A program made the position numbers and the translations under genes. Under the pieces are notes generated by a model, which saw nothing but the letters and a program-made list of their open reading frames with translations, did not search any database and was not told the origin of the DNA. 42,313 nt of DNA from Acetobacter okinawensis JCM 25146 (GTDB lineage Bacteria > Pseudomonadota > Alphaproteobacteria > Acetobacterales > Acetobacteraceae): positions 1 through 42,313 of the forward strand of contig NZ_BAJU01000023.1 in the NCBI RefSeq assembly GCF_000613865.1, written 5' to 3'. Of the stretch, positions 1 to 8,066 are shown piece after piece; position 1 is the stretch's first letter, and the number at the start of each line of letters is the position of its first letter.

Positions 1-143
1 TCCGGCAGGCGGGGCATGGCCCCGTTGGGCAGGGTCTGGGCGGTGCGTGCCCACAGGTAGACCTGTGCGCCGGTGCGGCTGGCATGCAGGGCCAGTGCGG
101 TGCCCCAGGCACCTCCGCCCAATACAAAAACAGGATCGGTCAT
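1..143 (-). CDS. gpsA: Glycerol-3-phosphate dehydrogenase [NAD(P)+], N-terminal part (cut by window start)
   Basis: The reverse strand begins with ATG at 143 and encodes MTDPVFVLGGGAWGTALAL, followed by a region rich in Ala and Arg; the frame is open to the window edge. The GxGxxG Rossmann motif directly after the start, followed by W-G-T-A-L-A, is the classic GpsA N-terminus. The enzyme reduces dihydroxyacetone phosphate to sn-glycerol 3-phosphate in the cytoplasm for phospholipid synthesis. Only about 47 residues are visible, so the substrate domain cannot be checked. The identification rests on the dinucleotide-binding motif and its context. Confidence 0.8.
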   Translation of the reverse strand, partial: MTDPVFVLGGGAWGTALALHASRTGAQVYLWARTAQTLPNGAMPRLP

Positions 144-213
144 ACCCGCATCGGTGCCAGAAGCGTAACCGCTACGCAAGCGGGGGGAGAGGCTGGTGTG
201 GGGTGTTTGTGAT

Positions 214-450
214 TCAGGCAGAAGCGGCAAGTGCTACGCCGTGCTGGCGTGCGGCGTGGGCGGCCAGTTCGGCCTGCTGCATGTGGCGTAGCTTGGCCTC
301 GCGTAGAAGGCACACAACGCCCTTTACGCAGTTGCCGCACTGTGCCTTGCAGCCGCGTGCTGCATAAATCTCACGCGGGTGGTTTGCACCACCGGCCACG
401 GCGGCCTCAACGTCTTTATGGGTCAGCAGGTTGCAGGAGCAGACAACCAT
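214..450 (-). CDS. bfd: Bacterioferritin-associated ferredoxin-like (2Fe-2S) protein
   Basis: This 78-residue protein starts MVVCSCNLLT. Cys4, Cys6, Cys38 and Cys41 form the C-x-C...C-x-x-C [2Fe-2S] pattern of Bfd / BFD-like domains (Cys34 is additional). Bfd family proteins donate electrons to bacterioferritin so that stored iron can be released, and are normally made under iron starvation. A Fur-like palindrome lies about 50 bases upstream of the start (498-512), which fits iron control. No bacterioferritin gene is adjacent. The C-terminal 25 residues are Ala/His-rich and beyond the usual domain. A stand-alone nitrite-reductase-type Fe-S domain is less likely. Confidence 0.85.
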   Translation of the reverse strand: MVVCSCNLLTHKDVEAAVAGGANHPREIYAARGCKAQCGNCVKGVVCLLREAKLRHMQQAELAAHAARQHGVALAASA

Positions 451-497
451 GAGCTTTGCACCTCAATATTGCGAGTCTCATCCTACTCAACCATAAA

Positions 498-512
498 TGA
501 GAATTAGTCGCA
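498..512. promoter_or_regulatory. Candidate Fur box upstream of bfd
   Basis: The sequence TGAGAATTAGTCGCA fits the 7-1-7 Fur half-site model (TGATAAT-N-ATTATCA) at most positions. It lies in the leader of the bfd-like gene transcribed leftward from 450. Position and pattern are seen directly; Fur binding is inferred. Confidence 0.5.
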
Positions 513-571
513 ATACTTTCTATGCAACAACTCGCCGGTTGCGCCCCAAAAGTGATCTGGGCGGGAGCGGC

Positions 572-1099
572 CTATCTGGCGTGTGGGTTAGCTTTGTGGG
601 GGAGGGGAAAAACCCGATCATAAGCCATGTTGAACACGAAGGCGTAAACCAGATAAAATAGAGCCAGAGAGAGCGAAAGTGGTAGAGCGCCGAGCATGGA
701 CGCATGGGTGTACAGCGCAATGCCGGGTACAAGCACAAGCTGGAGCCCCGCCTCGAACACAACGGTGTGCACCATCCTTACCCGCATGGTTTTGTGCGTG
801 GTGCGGTAGAGGCGGACCATCACCCGGTCAAAGGCAAGGTTGTACAGGTAATTCCACACCATGGCGGTTATGGCGCTGCCAATGCCAATAACGCCCATGG
901 CGGATTCGTGCAGGTCAAACAGGGCGCTGCCCGCAGGGATGGTGGTGGCCAGTGCAAACAGCTCAAACAGCACAACATGGCGCAGGCGGTCCATGCGCGA
1001 GCGCGTGGGGACACTGCCTTGCACGGCAGAAGTGGCGGAAGGGGCCGCAGGCCCGGTAGCCCCCAAAGCCGGGGCGTGTGTAGGTACGTAAGTTGACAT
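572..1099 (-). CDS. PACE family multidrug efflux transporter (AceI-like)
   Basis: The 175-residue protein carries two tandem bacterial transmembrane pair units, giving four membrane helices. The first unit holds the family signature with an acidic residue in helix 1 (Glu46 in LFELF) and N-Y-L-Y-N-L-A-F-D-R at its end. The second unit ends similarly with N-M-A-Y-D-R-V-F-P. PACE proteins are inner-membrane, H+-driven exporters of chlorhexidine-like biocides or short-chain diamines. The N-terminus has about 35 extra residues before the usual family start; Met36 (codon at 994) is an alternative start. The gene is divergent from a LysR regulator, the arrangement known for aceI/aceR. Confidence 0.85.
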   Translation of the reverse strand: MSTYVPTHAPALGATGPAAPSATSAVQGSVPTRSRMDRLRHVVLFELFALATTIPAGSALFDLHESAMGVIGIGSAITAMVWNYLYNLAFDRVMVRLYRTTHKTMRVRMVHTVVFEAGLQLVLVPGIALYTHASMLGALPLSLSLALFYLVYAFVFNMAYDRVFPLPHKANPHAR

Positions 1100-1108
1100 G
1101 GCGGCAAT

Positions 1109-1146
1109 CTATCTGGCCTTCTGGGAAAGGAAAGATAGAACCTATC
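1109..1146. promoter_or_regulatory. Repeated GATAG/CTATC half-sites between PACE and LysR genes
   Basis: The 61-bp divergent gap contains CTATCT (1109-1114), AGATAG (1133-1138) and CTATC (1142-1146). They form one near-perfect inverted repeat with a 3-base spacer (GATAG-AAC-CTATC) and one with an 18-base spacer. This matches the usual layout of LysR-type recognition and activation sites. Binding is inferred. Confidence 0.4.
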
Positions 1147-1160
1147 AGAAAAACAGATGG

Positions 1161-2047
1161 ATGAACGTTTCACTCGAACAGCTTGAGGCCTTTGTGGCCA
1201 CGGTGGATGCGGGGTCTTTTTCCGCAGCAGCTCGCGCTCTGGGGCGGGCGCAGTCGGCCATAAGCACGCATGTTGCCAATTTGGAGGTGGATCTGGGGGT
1301 GGTCCTGTTCGTGCGTACAGGGCGCACTCCGGTGCTGAGTGCTGAAGGCGAGCGCCTGCTGCGCGAGGCCCGTGTGGTGCTGGACCGGCGCGAACATCTG
1401 ATAGGCGTTGCCCGCTCGCTGGAAAGCGGGGTGGAGAACAGGCTGGTTGTTGCCATAGACGAGCTTTATCCCGAGCACGCTCTTGGCCCGGTCTTTGCCG
1501 AGTTTGCGCAGGTGTTTCCCCATGTGGAGATGGAAATCCTGTTCCCGCTCATGGAGACGTCGGTCAGCTTGTGCGTGATGGCGCGGCACAGCTTGGGCTT
1601 ATGTGGCAGCAGCATCGCATTCCTCCAGAGCTTGCATTCCGCACCATCGGGCGGGTGCCGCTCAAGCTGGTGTGCGGGCGCAACCACCCGCTGGCGCAGG
1701 GTGGCCCCGTTGCGCGTGAGGACCTCAAGCGCCACCGCCAGATTCTGGTGGCCGCGCGTGAGCGTGAGCGCGAGCGGCATTACCTGCGGGTGGCGGGGGA
1801 GGTCTGGTGGGTGGAAAGTCACTGGGTCATACTGGAACTGGTGCGCCACGGCATAGGCTGGGCCTTTGTTTCCGACCATGTTCTGGCGGCGTCTCCCGCA
1901 GCACCCGATATTGTTGTGTTAGAGCAACAATTTGACGCGGGCGACCGGTTGGCTCCCCTTGCGGTGGTCTGGCACGCCAAGGGTTCGCACGGGGTTGCTG
2001 CGCGCTGGCTTTTGCAACGTTTCTTCAAAAAAGAAGGAAATTTTTAA
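1161..2047 (+). CDS. LysR-family transcriptional regulator (frameshifted)
   Basis: The N-terminal winged helix-turn-helix (MNVSLEQLEAFVATVDAGSF, then SAAARALGRAQSAISTHVANLE) is typical LysR, followed by a substrate-binding domain. The frame breaks near 1556. The first frame stops making sense after L-F-P-L-M-E, and the second frame resumes with L-V-R-D-G-A-A-Q-L-G-L-M-W. Adding one G after 1556 (GAG-GAC instead of GAGAC) restores a normal product of about 295 residues. The start at 1161 is chosen because the upstream in-frame residues are not conserved LysR sequence. The gene probably regulates the divergent PACE pump, as AceR does for AceI. Confidence 0.8.
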
Positions 2048-2119
2048 AGCGGGTCTGGCTGTTTCTTCTGGTATTTTTCTGGTTTTATCAGGAAACGCAG
2101 ATGTGTGGTTATATTTGTG

Positions 2120-2147
2120 TTGAAAATGCAACAGTAACGGCTATGAT
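2120..2147 (+). promoter_or_regulatory. Candidate sigma-70 promoter of the amine dehydrogenase operon
   Basis: TTGAAA (2120-2125) and TATGAT (2142-2147) are separated by 16 bases and lie 40 bases before the large-subunit start. The match to -35/-10 consensus is good; activity is inferred. Confidence 0.4.
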
Positions 2148-2186
2148 ACGAAAATCCTGAAGGAAACGAGAGAAAAACAGGTCCGT

Positions 2187-3385
2187 ATGTCCGTTCTTTG
2201 TCCACGTAAATTCTGGGTTGGCCTGCTTCTTGGCAGCGCGGCCTTTTTTTCATCCGTAGCGCCTGTTCTGGCCACCGAACCTGTTCTGCAAACCGAGCAG
2301 AGCGACGTGGTGACCCTCAAACCCTACAGCCCTCACACCGTTCTGGTGGAAGACGCGGTTTACAGCCATAACAAGGATGGTCGTGTAAACGTGGTGGACG
2401 CCGACAAGGGCGTGCTGCTGGGTATGGTACAGGCCGCTTACAACCCCAATGTGGTGCTCGCCCCCGATGCCAGCCGCTTTTATGTGGGGGAAACCACATG
2501 GGAACGTGGCAACCGTGGCGCACGCAATGACCTGCTGGCTGAATACGACGCCCAGACCCTGAAGCTGATGGTGGATGAAAAACTGCCCTCACGCGCGCTG
2601 GTTACGCCCAAACGCAATAATCTGGCCATCAGTGCCGATGGTGCGCGGGTCTATGTGTACCAGATGAGCCCTGCCAACGCGGTGGAAGTGGTGGACACAA
2701 AGGACCACAAGATCACCCATACGGTGGAAGTTCCCGCTGCGCGCTGGCCTATGCATGGGGCAATGCCGGTTTTTCCTCCCTGTGTGGCGATGGTTCTCTG
2801 AGCAATGTCAGCCTGGAAGCAGATGGCAAGGCCAGTGTAACCCACACCGCTCCGTTCTTTGAGCCGGATAAGGATGGTATTTTTGAGCAGAGCCCGAGCG
2901 TGGCTAAAGACGGCTCAACGTATTTCATCAGCTATAGCGGTAAGGTTTACCCGACCACCCTGTCTGCCAACTCCACTGTGCAGCCTGCGTGGTCCTTGCA
3001 GGTGGGTGCTGGCCTCAAGCCCGCCCCCGATGCTTCTGCTCCGTTTGAGGTAACATGGCGGCCGGGTGGGTGGCAGATGTCCGCCCTGCACAAGGCTACG
3101 CATGAACTGTATGTGCTCATGCACCGCGGCACGTTCTGGACCCACAAGGATGCGGGAACAGAAGTGTGGGTGTATAATACGGATACCCATAAGCGTATCC
3201 GCCGCATGCCGCTCAAGGTTGCCAGCACCATGGTGGGCATCACACAGGACGCCGCTCCTCTGATGTTTACAACGGATGAGGAAGGCGACTTCTTTATCTC
3301 CGACGCGCGCACCGGCAAGCTGCTGCGGACGATGAAAGCGCTCGGCACATCCCTTATCTTTACGGTTGCGCCGGGTGAAGGATGA
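2187..3385 (+). CDS. aauB: Aromatic-amine/methylamine dehydrogenase large (heavy) subunit (frameshifted)
   Basis: A Sec signal peptide (Lys/Arg, hydrophobic stretch, A-x-A before residue 30) precedes a beta-propeller protein of the amine dehydrogenase heavy-chain family. Family-type stretches include V-D-A-D-K-G-V-L-L-G-M-V, W-x-P-G-G-W/x-M-x-x-L-H and H-R-G-T-F-W-T-H-K. The reading frame breaks at about 2736; inserting one G (CCC-GGC instead of CCC-GC) joins the parts into about 399 residues. With the TTQ small subunit it deaminates primary amines to aldehyde and ammonia in the periplasm. The stop overlaps the next start (ATGA). Methylamine and aromatic-amine types cannot be separated with certainty from sequence alone; the cluster layout favours the aau type. 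Confidence 0.85.
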
Positions 3386-3966
3386 GCCTTCAGGCTTGGG
3401 TTTCTTCCGCGCCCACATGGTGCGTGCAGGCAGGCCAACTGTTTGCCGCCCTGTGCGCGGGCGGCATCGGTGCGCTGTTTCTGGTAGCAGGGGTTGCCAA
3501 GCTGCGTGCGCATGATGCGTTTCTGGGCACGCTTGCATCGTACCGTCTGCTTCCCGAATGGCTGTATGAGAGTGCAGCCTGGGCGCTGGCCATAACCGAA
3601 ACAGGGGTGGCTCTTCTCCTGTTTTCGGGGCGTGGTGCTTTTGTGGGCAGCATTGTGGCCGCTGCTTTGCTGGTTGTGTTTGCCTGCGCCATGGGGGTGA
3701 ACGTCCTGCGTGGGCGCACGGACCTGTCCTGTGGGTGCACACCCGGTGTTGCGGGGCAGAAGCTCTCGTGGGCCGTTGTGCTGCGTACCTTGGTGTGTGC
3801 GGTGTGCGCCCTTGTGCCCTGTTTGGGGCTTGCCCTTGCGGGCGGGCTTTCTCCCGCCGTGTGGGTCTGTGGTGTTGCCGGTGGTGTTTGTGTGTATCTG
3901 TTGTGGCAGGCCATGCAGGTGCTGCCGCCTGTGCGCGTACCCGGCTCGGGGGAGTACGGAGCATGA
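3382..3966 (+). CDS. aauE: Amine dehydrogenase maturation membrane protein MauE/AauE
   Basis: This 194-residue polytopic membrane protein is of the MauE (DoxX-like/MauE) family. Its helices include G-A-L-F-L-V-A-G-V-A-K-L-R near residue 33, and it carries the hallmark cytoplasmic/periplasmic motif R-T-D-L-S-C-G-C-x-P-G around residues 112-122 followed by L-S-W. MauE is required with MauD for export and disulfide-dependent folding of the cysteine-rich small subunit. It overlaps aauB by ATGA and aauD by ATGA, which points to translational coupling. Confidence 0.9.
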   Translation: MSLQAWVSSAPTWCVQAGQLFAALCAGGIGALFLVAGVAKLRAHDAFLGTLASYRLLPEWLYESAAWALAITETGVALLLFSGRGAFVGSIVAAALLVVFACAMGVNVLRGRTDLSCGCTPGVAGQKLSWAVVLRTLVCAVCALVPCLGLALAGGLSPAVWVCGVAGGVCVYLLWQAMQVLPPVRVPGSGEYGA

Positions 3967-4577
3967 TGACACTGCTTTACGTCTGGCAGGCGGCCCTTGT
4001 GCTGGCCGTGCTGCTGCTGGCGGTTGTGCTGGTTGCTCTGGCGCGCCAGATTGGCGTGCTGCATGAGCGTCTGGCCCCTCTGGGGGATCAGGAGGTCAAG
4101 CCCGGACTGGATGTGGGGCAGGTTCTCCCGCGCCTGATCCTGCACACACTAGACGGCAGGCCCTTTACCGTGGGGGACCTTCTGCCCGCAGGCCAGCGGC
4201 AGCTCTTGCTGTTTGTGGCGGCGGAATGCCCCGTGTGCAAGCGGGTCTCCCCCATTGCCCGCCAGATTGCAGCCGAGCGTGGGCTGGAGCTTGTATTTGT
4301 GGGTGATGGCCCCGAACCCGAACTCCGCGCCATGCAGCAGGCACGACCGGAAATGCAGGGCGTTCCACTTATTACCGGGGTTGAACTGGCCCTGGTGTTG
4401 CAGATCAACCGTATGCCATCGCTGGTGCTGCTTGATGAGCGCGGCACCATACTGGCCAAAGACCTAGTAAATACCCGACGTCAGATTGAAGGGGCGCTGG
4501 ACGGCGTAAGTGCTGCCCGCCCCGCATTGCCAGACCCTATGAAAGAGACAGGAGCGAATGCCCATGTTGCCTTCTGA
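3963..4577 (+). CDS. aauD: Thiol-disulfide interchange protein MauD/AauD
   Basis: One N-terminal membrane helix (residues 4-27) anchors a periplasmic thioredoxin-like domain with the redox motif C89-P-V-C92. MauD proteins form or isomerise the six disulfides of the amine dehydrogenase small subunit. Start codon ATG at 3963 overlaps the aauE stop; a second ATG three bases later is equally possible. The C-terminus overlaps the small-subunit start by about 20 bp. Length (204 residues) is normal for the family. Confidence 0.9.
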   Translation: MMTLLYVWQAALVLAVLLLAVVLVALARQIGVLHERLAPLGDQEVKPGLDVGQVLPRLILHTLDGRPFTVGDLLPAGQRQLLLFVAAECPVCKRVSPIARQIAAERGLELVFVGDGPEPELRAMQQARPEMQGVPLITGVELALVLQINRMPSLVLLDERGTILAKDLVNTRRQIEGALDGVSAARPALPDPMKETGANAHVAF

Positions 4578-5160
4578 ACACACACAAAAAACGGAACAGG
4601 GCGCATCCTTGTTCGACCGCCTGACCGAAACCGCACTGCGCCACTTTGCCGGGCGCACGTCCCGCCGTGGCGTGGTGGCCCGTCTGGGTGGGCTGGCTGC
4701 TGCTGTGCCGCTGTTCCCGCTGCTGCCGGTCAGCCGTGCCTCTGCTGCGACACCTGCCGCCAGTGCAGGTAAGGGTGTGGCCAAAGCGACGACACCTTTT
4801 GGTGCCAAGGCTCAGGCCAAAGACCCCAACGCCTGTGATTACTGGCGTTACTGCGCCATTGACGGCAATCTCTGCTCCTCCTGTGGTGGTGGTGTGCATA
4901 GCTGCCCGCCCGGCACCGCCCCGTCCCCCACATCATGGATCGGGAGCTGCTACAACCCGCAGGATGGGAACTCCTACATGATTGCCTACCGCGACTGCTG
5001 TGGGCAGGATTCGTGTAACGAGGTCACATGCCTTGGTACCGATGGGGACCAGCCCTCCTACCGCCCCATGGCCAACAACGACATTATCTGGTGCTTTGGC
5101 ACGGGTACATCGGAAATGTACAACTGCTCCACTGCCGCTGTGATCGGCAAAGCATCCTGA
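4558..5160 (+). CDS. aauA: Amine dehydrogenase small subunit, TTQ-bearing
   Basis: A long twin-arginine leader (S-R-R-G-V-V at about 35-40, hydrophobic core after it) precedes the cysteine-rich mature domain starting near C-D-Y-W-R-Y-C. Twelve Cys residues in the mature part match the six disulfides of the family. The two tryptophans that become tryptophan tryptophylquinone are present: Trp127 in S-W-I-G-S-C and Trp178 in I-I-W-C-F. They are 51 residues apart, the same spacing as Trp57/Trp108 in the Paracoccus enzyme. AGGAG at 4550-4554 is 3 bases from ATG 4558 but 9 bases from ATG 4564, so the second Met may be the real start. This is the catalytic subunit. Confidence 0.93.
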   Translation: MPMLPSEHTQKTEQGASLFDRLTETALRHFAGRTSRRGVVARLGGLAAAVPLFPLLPVSRASAATPAASAGKGVAKATTPFGAKAQAKDPNACDYWRYCAIDGNLCSSCGGGVHSCPPGTAPSPTSWIGSCYNPQDGNSYMIAYRDCCGQDSCNEVTCLGTDGDQPSYRPMANNDIIWCFGTGTSEMYNCSTAAVIGKAS

Positions 5161-5162
5161 TT

Positions 5163-5699
5163 ATGCGAGCGGCGTTGTTGCGTTGCCTGCTGCCCGCCTG
5201 TGCTGTGGTGGGCGTGCTTCTGGCTGGTGCCGTGCGCACCCATGCCGCTGTAGGTACGCCCCAGCCCCCCGTGGCTTTGCACACTGTACCGGATGCGGTG
5301 GCGGGTGCGACGACCCTGAGCCACACGCAGTCGGTTTATGTGTCGCACTGTGGGGGGTGCCACGGGATTGAGGGCATATCCGGCCCGACCTTTGTGCCTA
5401 CGCTGCGTAACAGCGTGGGCAGTTTTGCCTGCACGCCGGAGGGGCGCGCCTATCTGGTGCGCGTGCCCGGTGTTTCCATGTCTTTGATCCGTGATGACCA
5501 GACGCTGGCTGATGTCATGAATTTTGTGCTCATCACGCTGGGGGGGAGCAGCACGCCCCCTGACTTTAAGCCCTATACCGCAGCCGAGGTGCATGCATGG
5601 CGGGCGCACCCGCTCTCCGGCCCGGATTTTATGGCCACGCGTGCGCATGTGCTGGAGCGGGCCCTTGCAGCCTGTGCGCACGGGCCGGGCGCTGGCTGA
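5163..5699 (+). CDS. Periplasmic monoheme cytochrome c of the amine dehydrogenase cluster
   Basis: The signal peptide covers about residues 1-28. One heme c site, C63-G-G-C-H67, lies in a short cytochrome domain; M-x-L/M type axial candidates follow (G-V-S-M-S-L-I). Total length is 178 residues. It starts two bases after the small-subunit stop. The Alcaligenes faecalis aau cluster has a small periplasmic monoheme cytochrome gene in the same place (orf-2), so it may carry electrons from the TTQ enzyme or take part in cofactor maturation. Both roles are inference. Confidence 0.8.
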   Translation: MRAALLRCLLPACAVVGVLLAGAVRTHAAVGTPQPPVALHTVPDAVAGATTLSHTQSVYVSHCGGCHGIEGISGPTFVPTLRNSVGSFACTPEGRAYLVRVPGVSMSLIRDDQTLADVMNFVLITLGGSSTPPDFKPYTAAEVHAWRAHPLSGPDFMATRAHVLERALAACAHGPGAG

Positions 5700-5873
5700 G
5701 TGCTGATGACGCGCCTGTGGCTGTTATGCCGCAGCGCGTGGCAAAAACACCACTATGACATGAAAACGTAAAATGACTTTTGCTCGCGCGTCCTCCAGCC
5801 TGTAGCAAACACAAGCCGTACCAACCCGGTCTGCCCGTTTTTGTCCGTATCTGATGTGTGGAGCAAATAAAGA

Positions 5874-7234
5874 ATGCTTTTTCGCCGCCCTTTACCCGTG
5901 GGGATGTGCCTGACCCTGCAACTGGCGGCGCTGCCCGCACTGGCGCAGGAAAAAATAACGCCCGGTGATACGGCGCGTCCCTTGGTGTTGGAGGAAACCC
6001 CGGCAGAAAAGGCACAGGCGGCAAAGGACGAGGTCAACCTTAAACCAACAGCACATCACACATGGTTTGATGACCTTGAAGGTCATCTGGTGGTCGAGGC
6101 CGGTGTAAACGGCAACCCGTGGACGCATACAGGCCGCAACTGGCGCAGTCCTACGTGGACCGTGCCAACACTGCGACCCTTAACCAGATTACCGGCACGC
6201 TCTCCCACCCCACCACCGATATAGGCGGTGGGTATGGCATAGGGTTTGTGTTTGAGGTGCTGTACGGCTCGGACGCACGCTTTAACCCGACCATCGGTAT
6301 GGGGGATGGCAGCCTGACGGGCATTTACCAGTGGGCACCCACACAGGCCCATATTGATGCGCATCTGCCATGGCTGAGCAAAGGGGGCATAGACCTCCAG
6401 ATTGGTCAGCAGTACGGGATTCAGGGGTTTGAGGGTACGGATGCGCTGGAGCGCCCCTTTTATTCCTACAACTATTCATCCGATTACATTGTGCCGTTTG
6501 AAACCGTGGGCGTGCTGGCCACATGGCACATGACCGACACGGTTGCGTGGGTCATGGGGGTGAATGCGGGTAACTCCACCACATTTGGCGGGGCCAAAAA
6601 CAACACGCGCCCCAAAGGCTATTTTGGCGTGCAGCTGAGCGGCCTTGCCGACGGCAAGCTTGATGTGGCCGCCATTGCCTATCTTGGTCCCCAGCAGAGC
6701 GTGTACGCCATTGGGAATGAAGCCAACCACCAGATGGAATATATTGGCGACTTTCTGGCGACCTATAAGCTGAACGATACAAGCTCCATTACGCTCAATG
6801 GCACCTACTACCACGACGACTATCTTCAGGACGACGTGTACGGTGTGACGACCTATTTTTCGCATGATTTCTCGCCCTCGCTCACCTTCAATGCGCGTGG
6901 CGAAATCTTCCGCGACAATAATGGCAGCGTGGTGGGGAACAACACGTCCCCCATGTCCTATGTCAACGAGCTGCGTGGGCGGCCCTATCCGTATGACTCC
7001 GCCCCCGGCACGACCTATGGTGAACTGACCGTGGGCGTGACCTACCGGCCGCAGTTCCTCAAACTGCCGCGCGGCAGCTTTTCCATTCGCCCCGAAGTGC
7101 GGCTGGACAAGGCGCTCAATGGCACCCGTCCGTTCAATCGTGTTTCTCCCACGGATGATCCGACGGTCAATTATGCCAATAATGGCACCAACAATATGTT
7201 CTGGTTCAGTTGCGATGCCATCTGGTCGTACTGA
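5874..7234 (+). CDS. Outer-membrane beta-barrel protein, OmpL/BBP2-like porin (frameshifted)
   Basis: A signal peptide ending A-L-A at about residue 24 is followed by alternating, aromatic-rich strands typical of outer-membrane barrels (G-V-L-A-T-W-H-M-T-D, then Y-F-G-V-Q-L-S-G, then I-R-P-E-V-R-L-D) and a terminal aromatic residue (W-S-Y). The frame breaks near 6143; one extra G (TGG-GCG-CAG) joins N-W to A-Q-S-Y-V-D-R and gives about 453 residues. The pattern resembles putative beta-barrel porin-2 proteins. It may let the amine substrate into the periplasm. The family assignment is by overall pattern only. Confidence 0.7.
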
Positions 7235-7264
7235 GCGGCCAGCAGCCGGACGCGGGGGAGTGGT

Positions 7265-7879
7265 ATGACGCAGGCCAGTTTGCAAACACTTGTGTTGGTG
7301 AATGCCATGCTCAGCATTCTGCTGTGCGCTGCATTTTGTGTGGCATGGCGCATGTTGCTCCGTCTGCGCAGGCTTTTTCAGGAAATTGCACCCGTGGGGG
7401 CTCTGACCAACGCGCGTGGCCCCCAGCCGGGGGATGTATGCCCAGGTAATGCGTTTGCAACGCTGGATGGGCAGAGCATGGCGCTGGCTGGTGGGGCTAT
7501 GCCGCGCCTGCTTCTGTTTGTGTCAGCAACATGCCCGATCTCTCGCAAGGTTATTCCCATTGCCCGCAACGTCTGTGCGCGGGAACGGCTGGACTTTGTG
7601 CTGGCGGGGGATGACACAGCGGCCGTGCAGGAACATTTTGCCCACCAGACAGGCACAGAGCCTGCGCGGTTTATCAACGATCCTGCTTTGGGGCGGGCGT
7701 TGGAGGTGGACAAACTGCCAGCAGCCTTTTTGCTGGACCAGCAGGGGGTGCTGATCGCCCGCGGACTGGTTAATAACCGCGAACATCTGGAAAGCCTGCT
7801 CAATGCATGGGAGAGCGGGTTTGACACGGTGCAGGCCTATATTACCCATAGCCGCAAGGCCGGGCGCGCCGCCGTTTAG
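7265..7879 (+). CDS. Second MauD-like thioredoxin-fold protein with CPIS instead of CxxC
   Basis: It shares the MauD layout: one membrane helix (residues 9-30), then a thioredoxin domain with L-L-L-F-V-S-A-T-C-P-I-S at residues 82-93 where AauD has L-F-V-A-A-E-C-P-V-C. The second active-site cysteine is Ser93, so it could form mixed disulfides but not act as a full dithiol oxidant. The later blocks L-P-A-A-F-L-L-D and R-G-L-V-N-N also parallel AauD. It closes the amine dehydrogenase operon, 30 bases after the porin. A role in small-subunit or TTQ maturation is inference. Confidence 0.8.
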   Translation: MTQASLQTLVLVNAMLSILLCAAFCVAWRMLLRLRRLFQEIAPVGALTNARGPQPGDVCPGNAFATLDGQSMALAGGAMPRLLLFVSATCPISRKVIPIARNVCARERLDFVLAGDDTAAVQEHFAHQTGTEPARFINDPALGRALEVDKLPAAFLLDQQGVLIARGLVNNREHLESLLNAWESGFDTVQAYITHSRKAGRAAV

Positions 7880-7899
7880 GTTAGGCCCCCTGTGATGGG

Positions 7900-7918
7900 T
7901 GGGGGCAATCTGCCCCCA
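7900..7918 (+). terminator. Hairpin after the amine dehydrogenase operon (weak terminator candidate)
   Basis: TGGGGGCA, loop ATC, TGCCCCCA form a perfect 8-bp stem 20 bases after the last gene of the operon. No T-run follows, so intrinsic termination is uncertain. Confidence 0.35.
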
Positions 7919-8066
7919 TGAGGTCCAGTGGAGCGGCATACCATGCGTACCCCACCTGCCTGCTCTGGCCTTGTGGGGGGTGGAACCTTCATGCACACAT
8001 AGGTGTTAAGGGTAATCCGTGTGGGAGTTTACACGGGGTCCATCCATAATCAAGGAGAATGCAGGC

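Noticed and set aside
2915..3972. Two long overlapping minus-strand frames opposite the amine dehydrogenase large subunit and MauE genes
   Set aside because: Shadow frames with Arg/Pro/Thr-rich products; the plus-strand genes are strongly supported.
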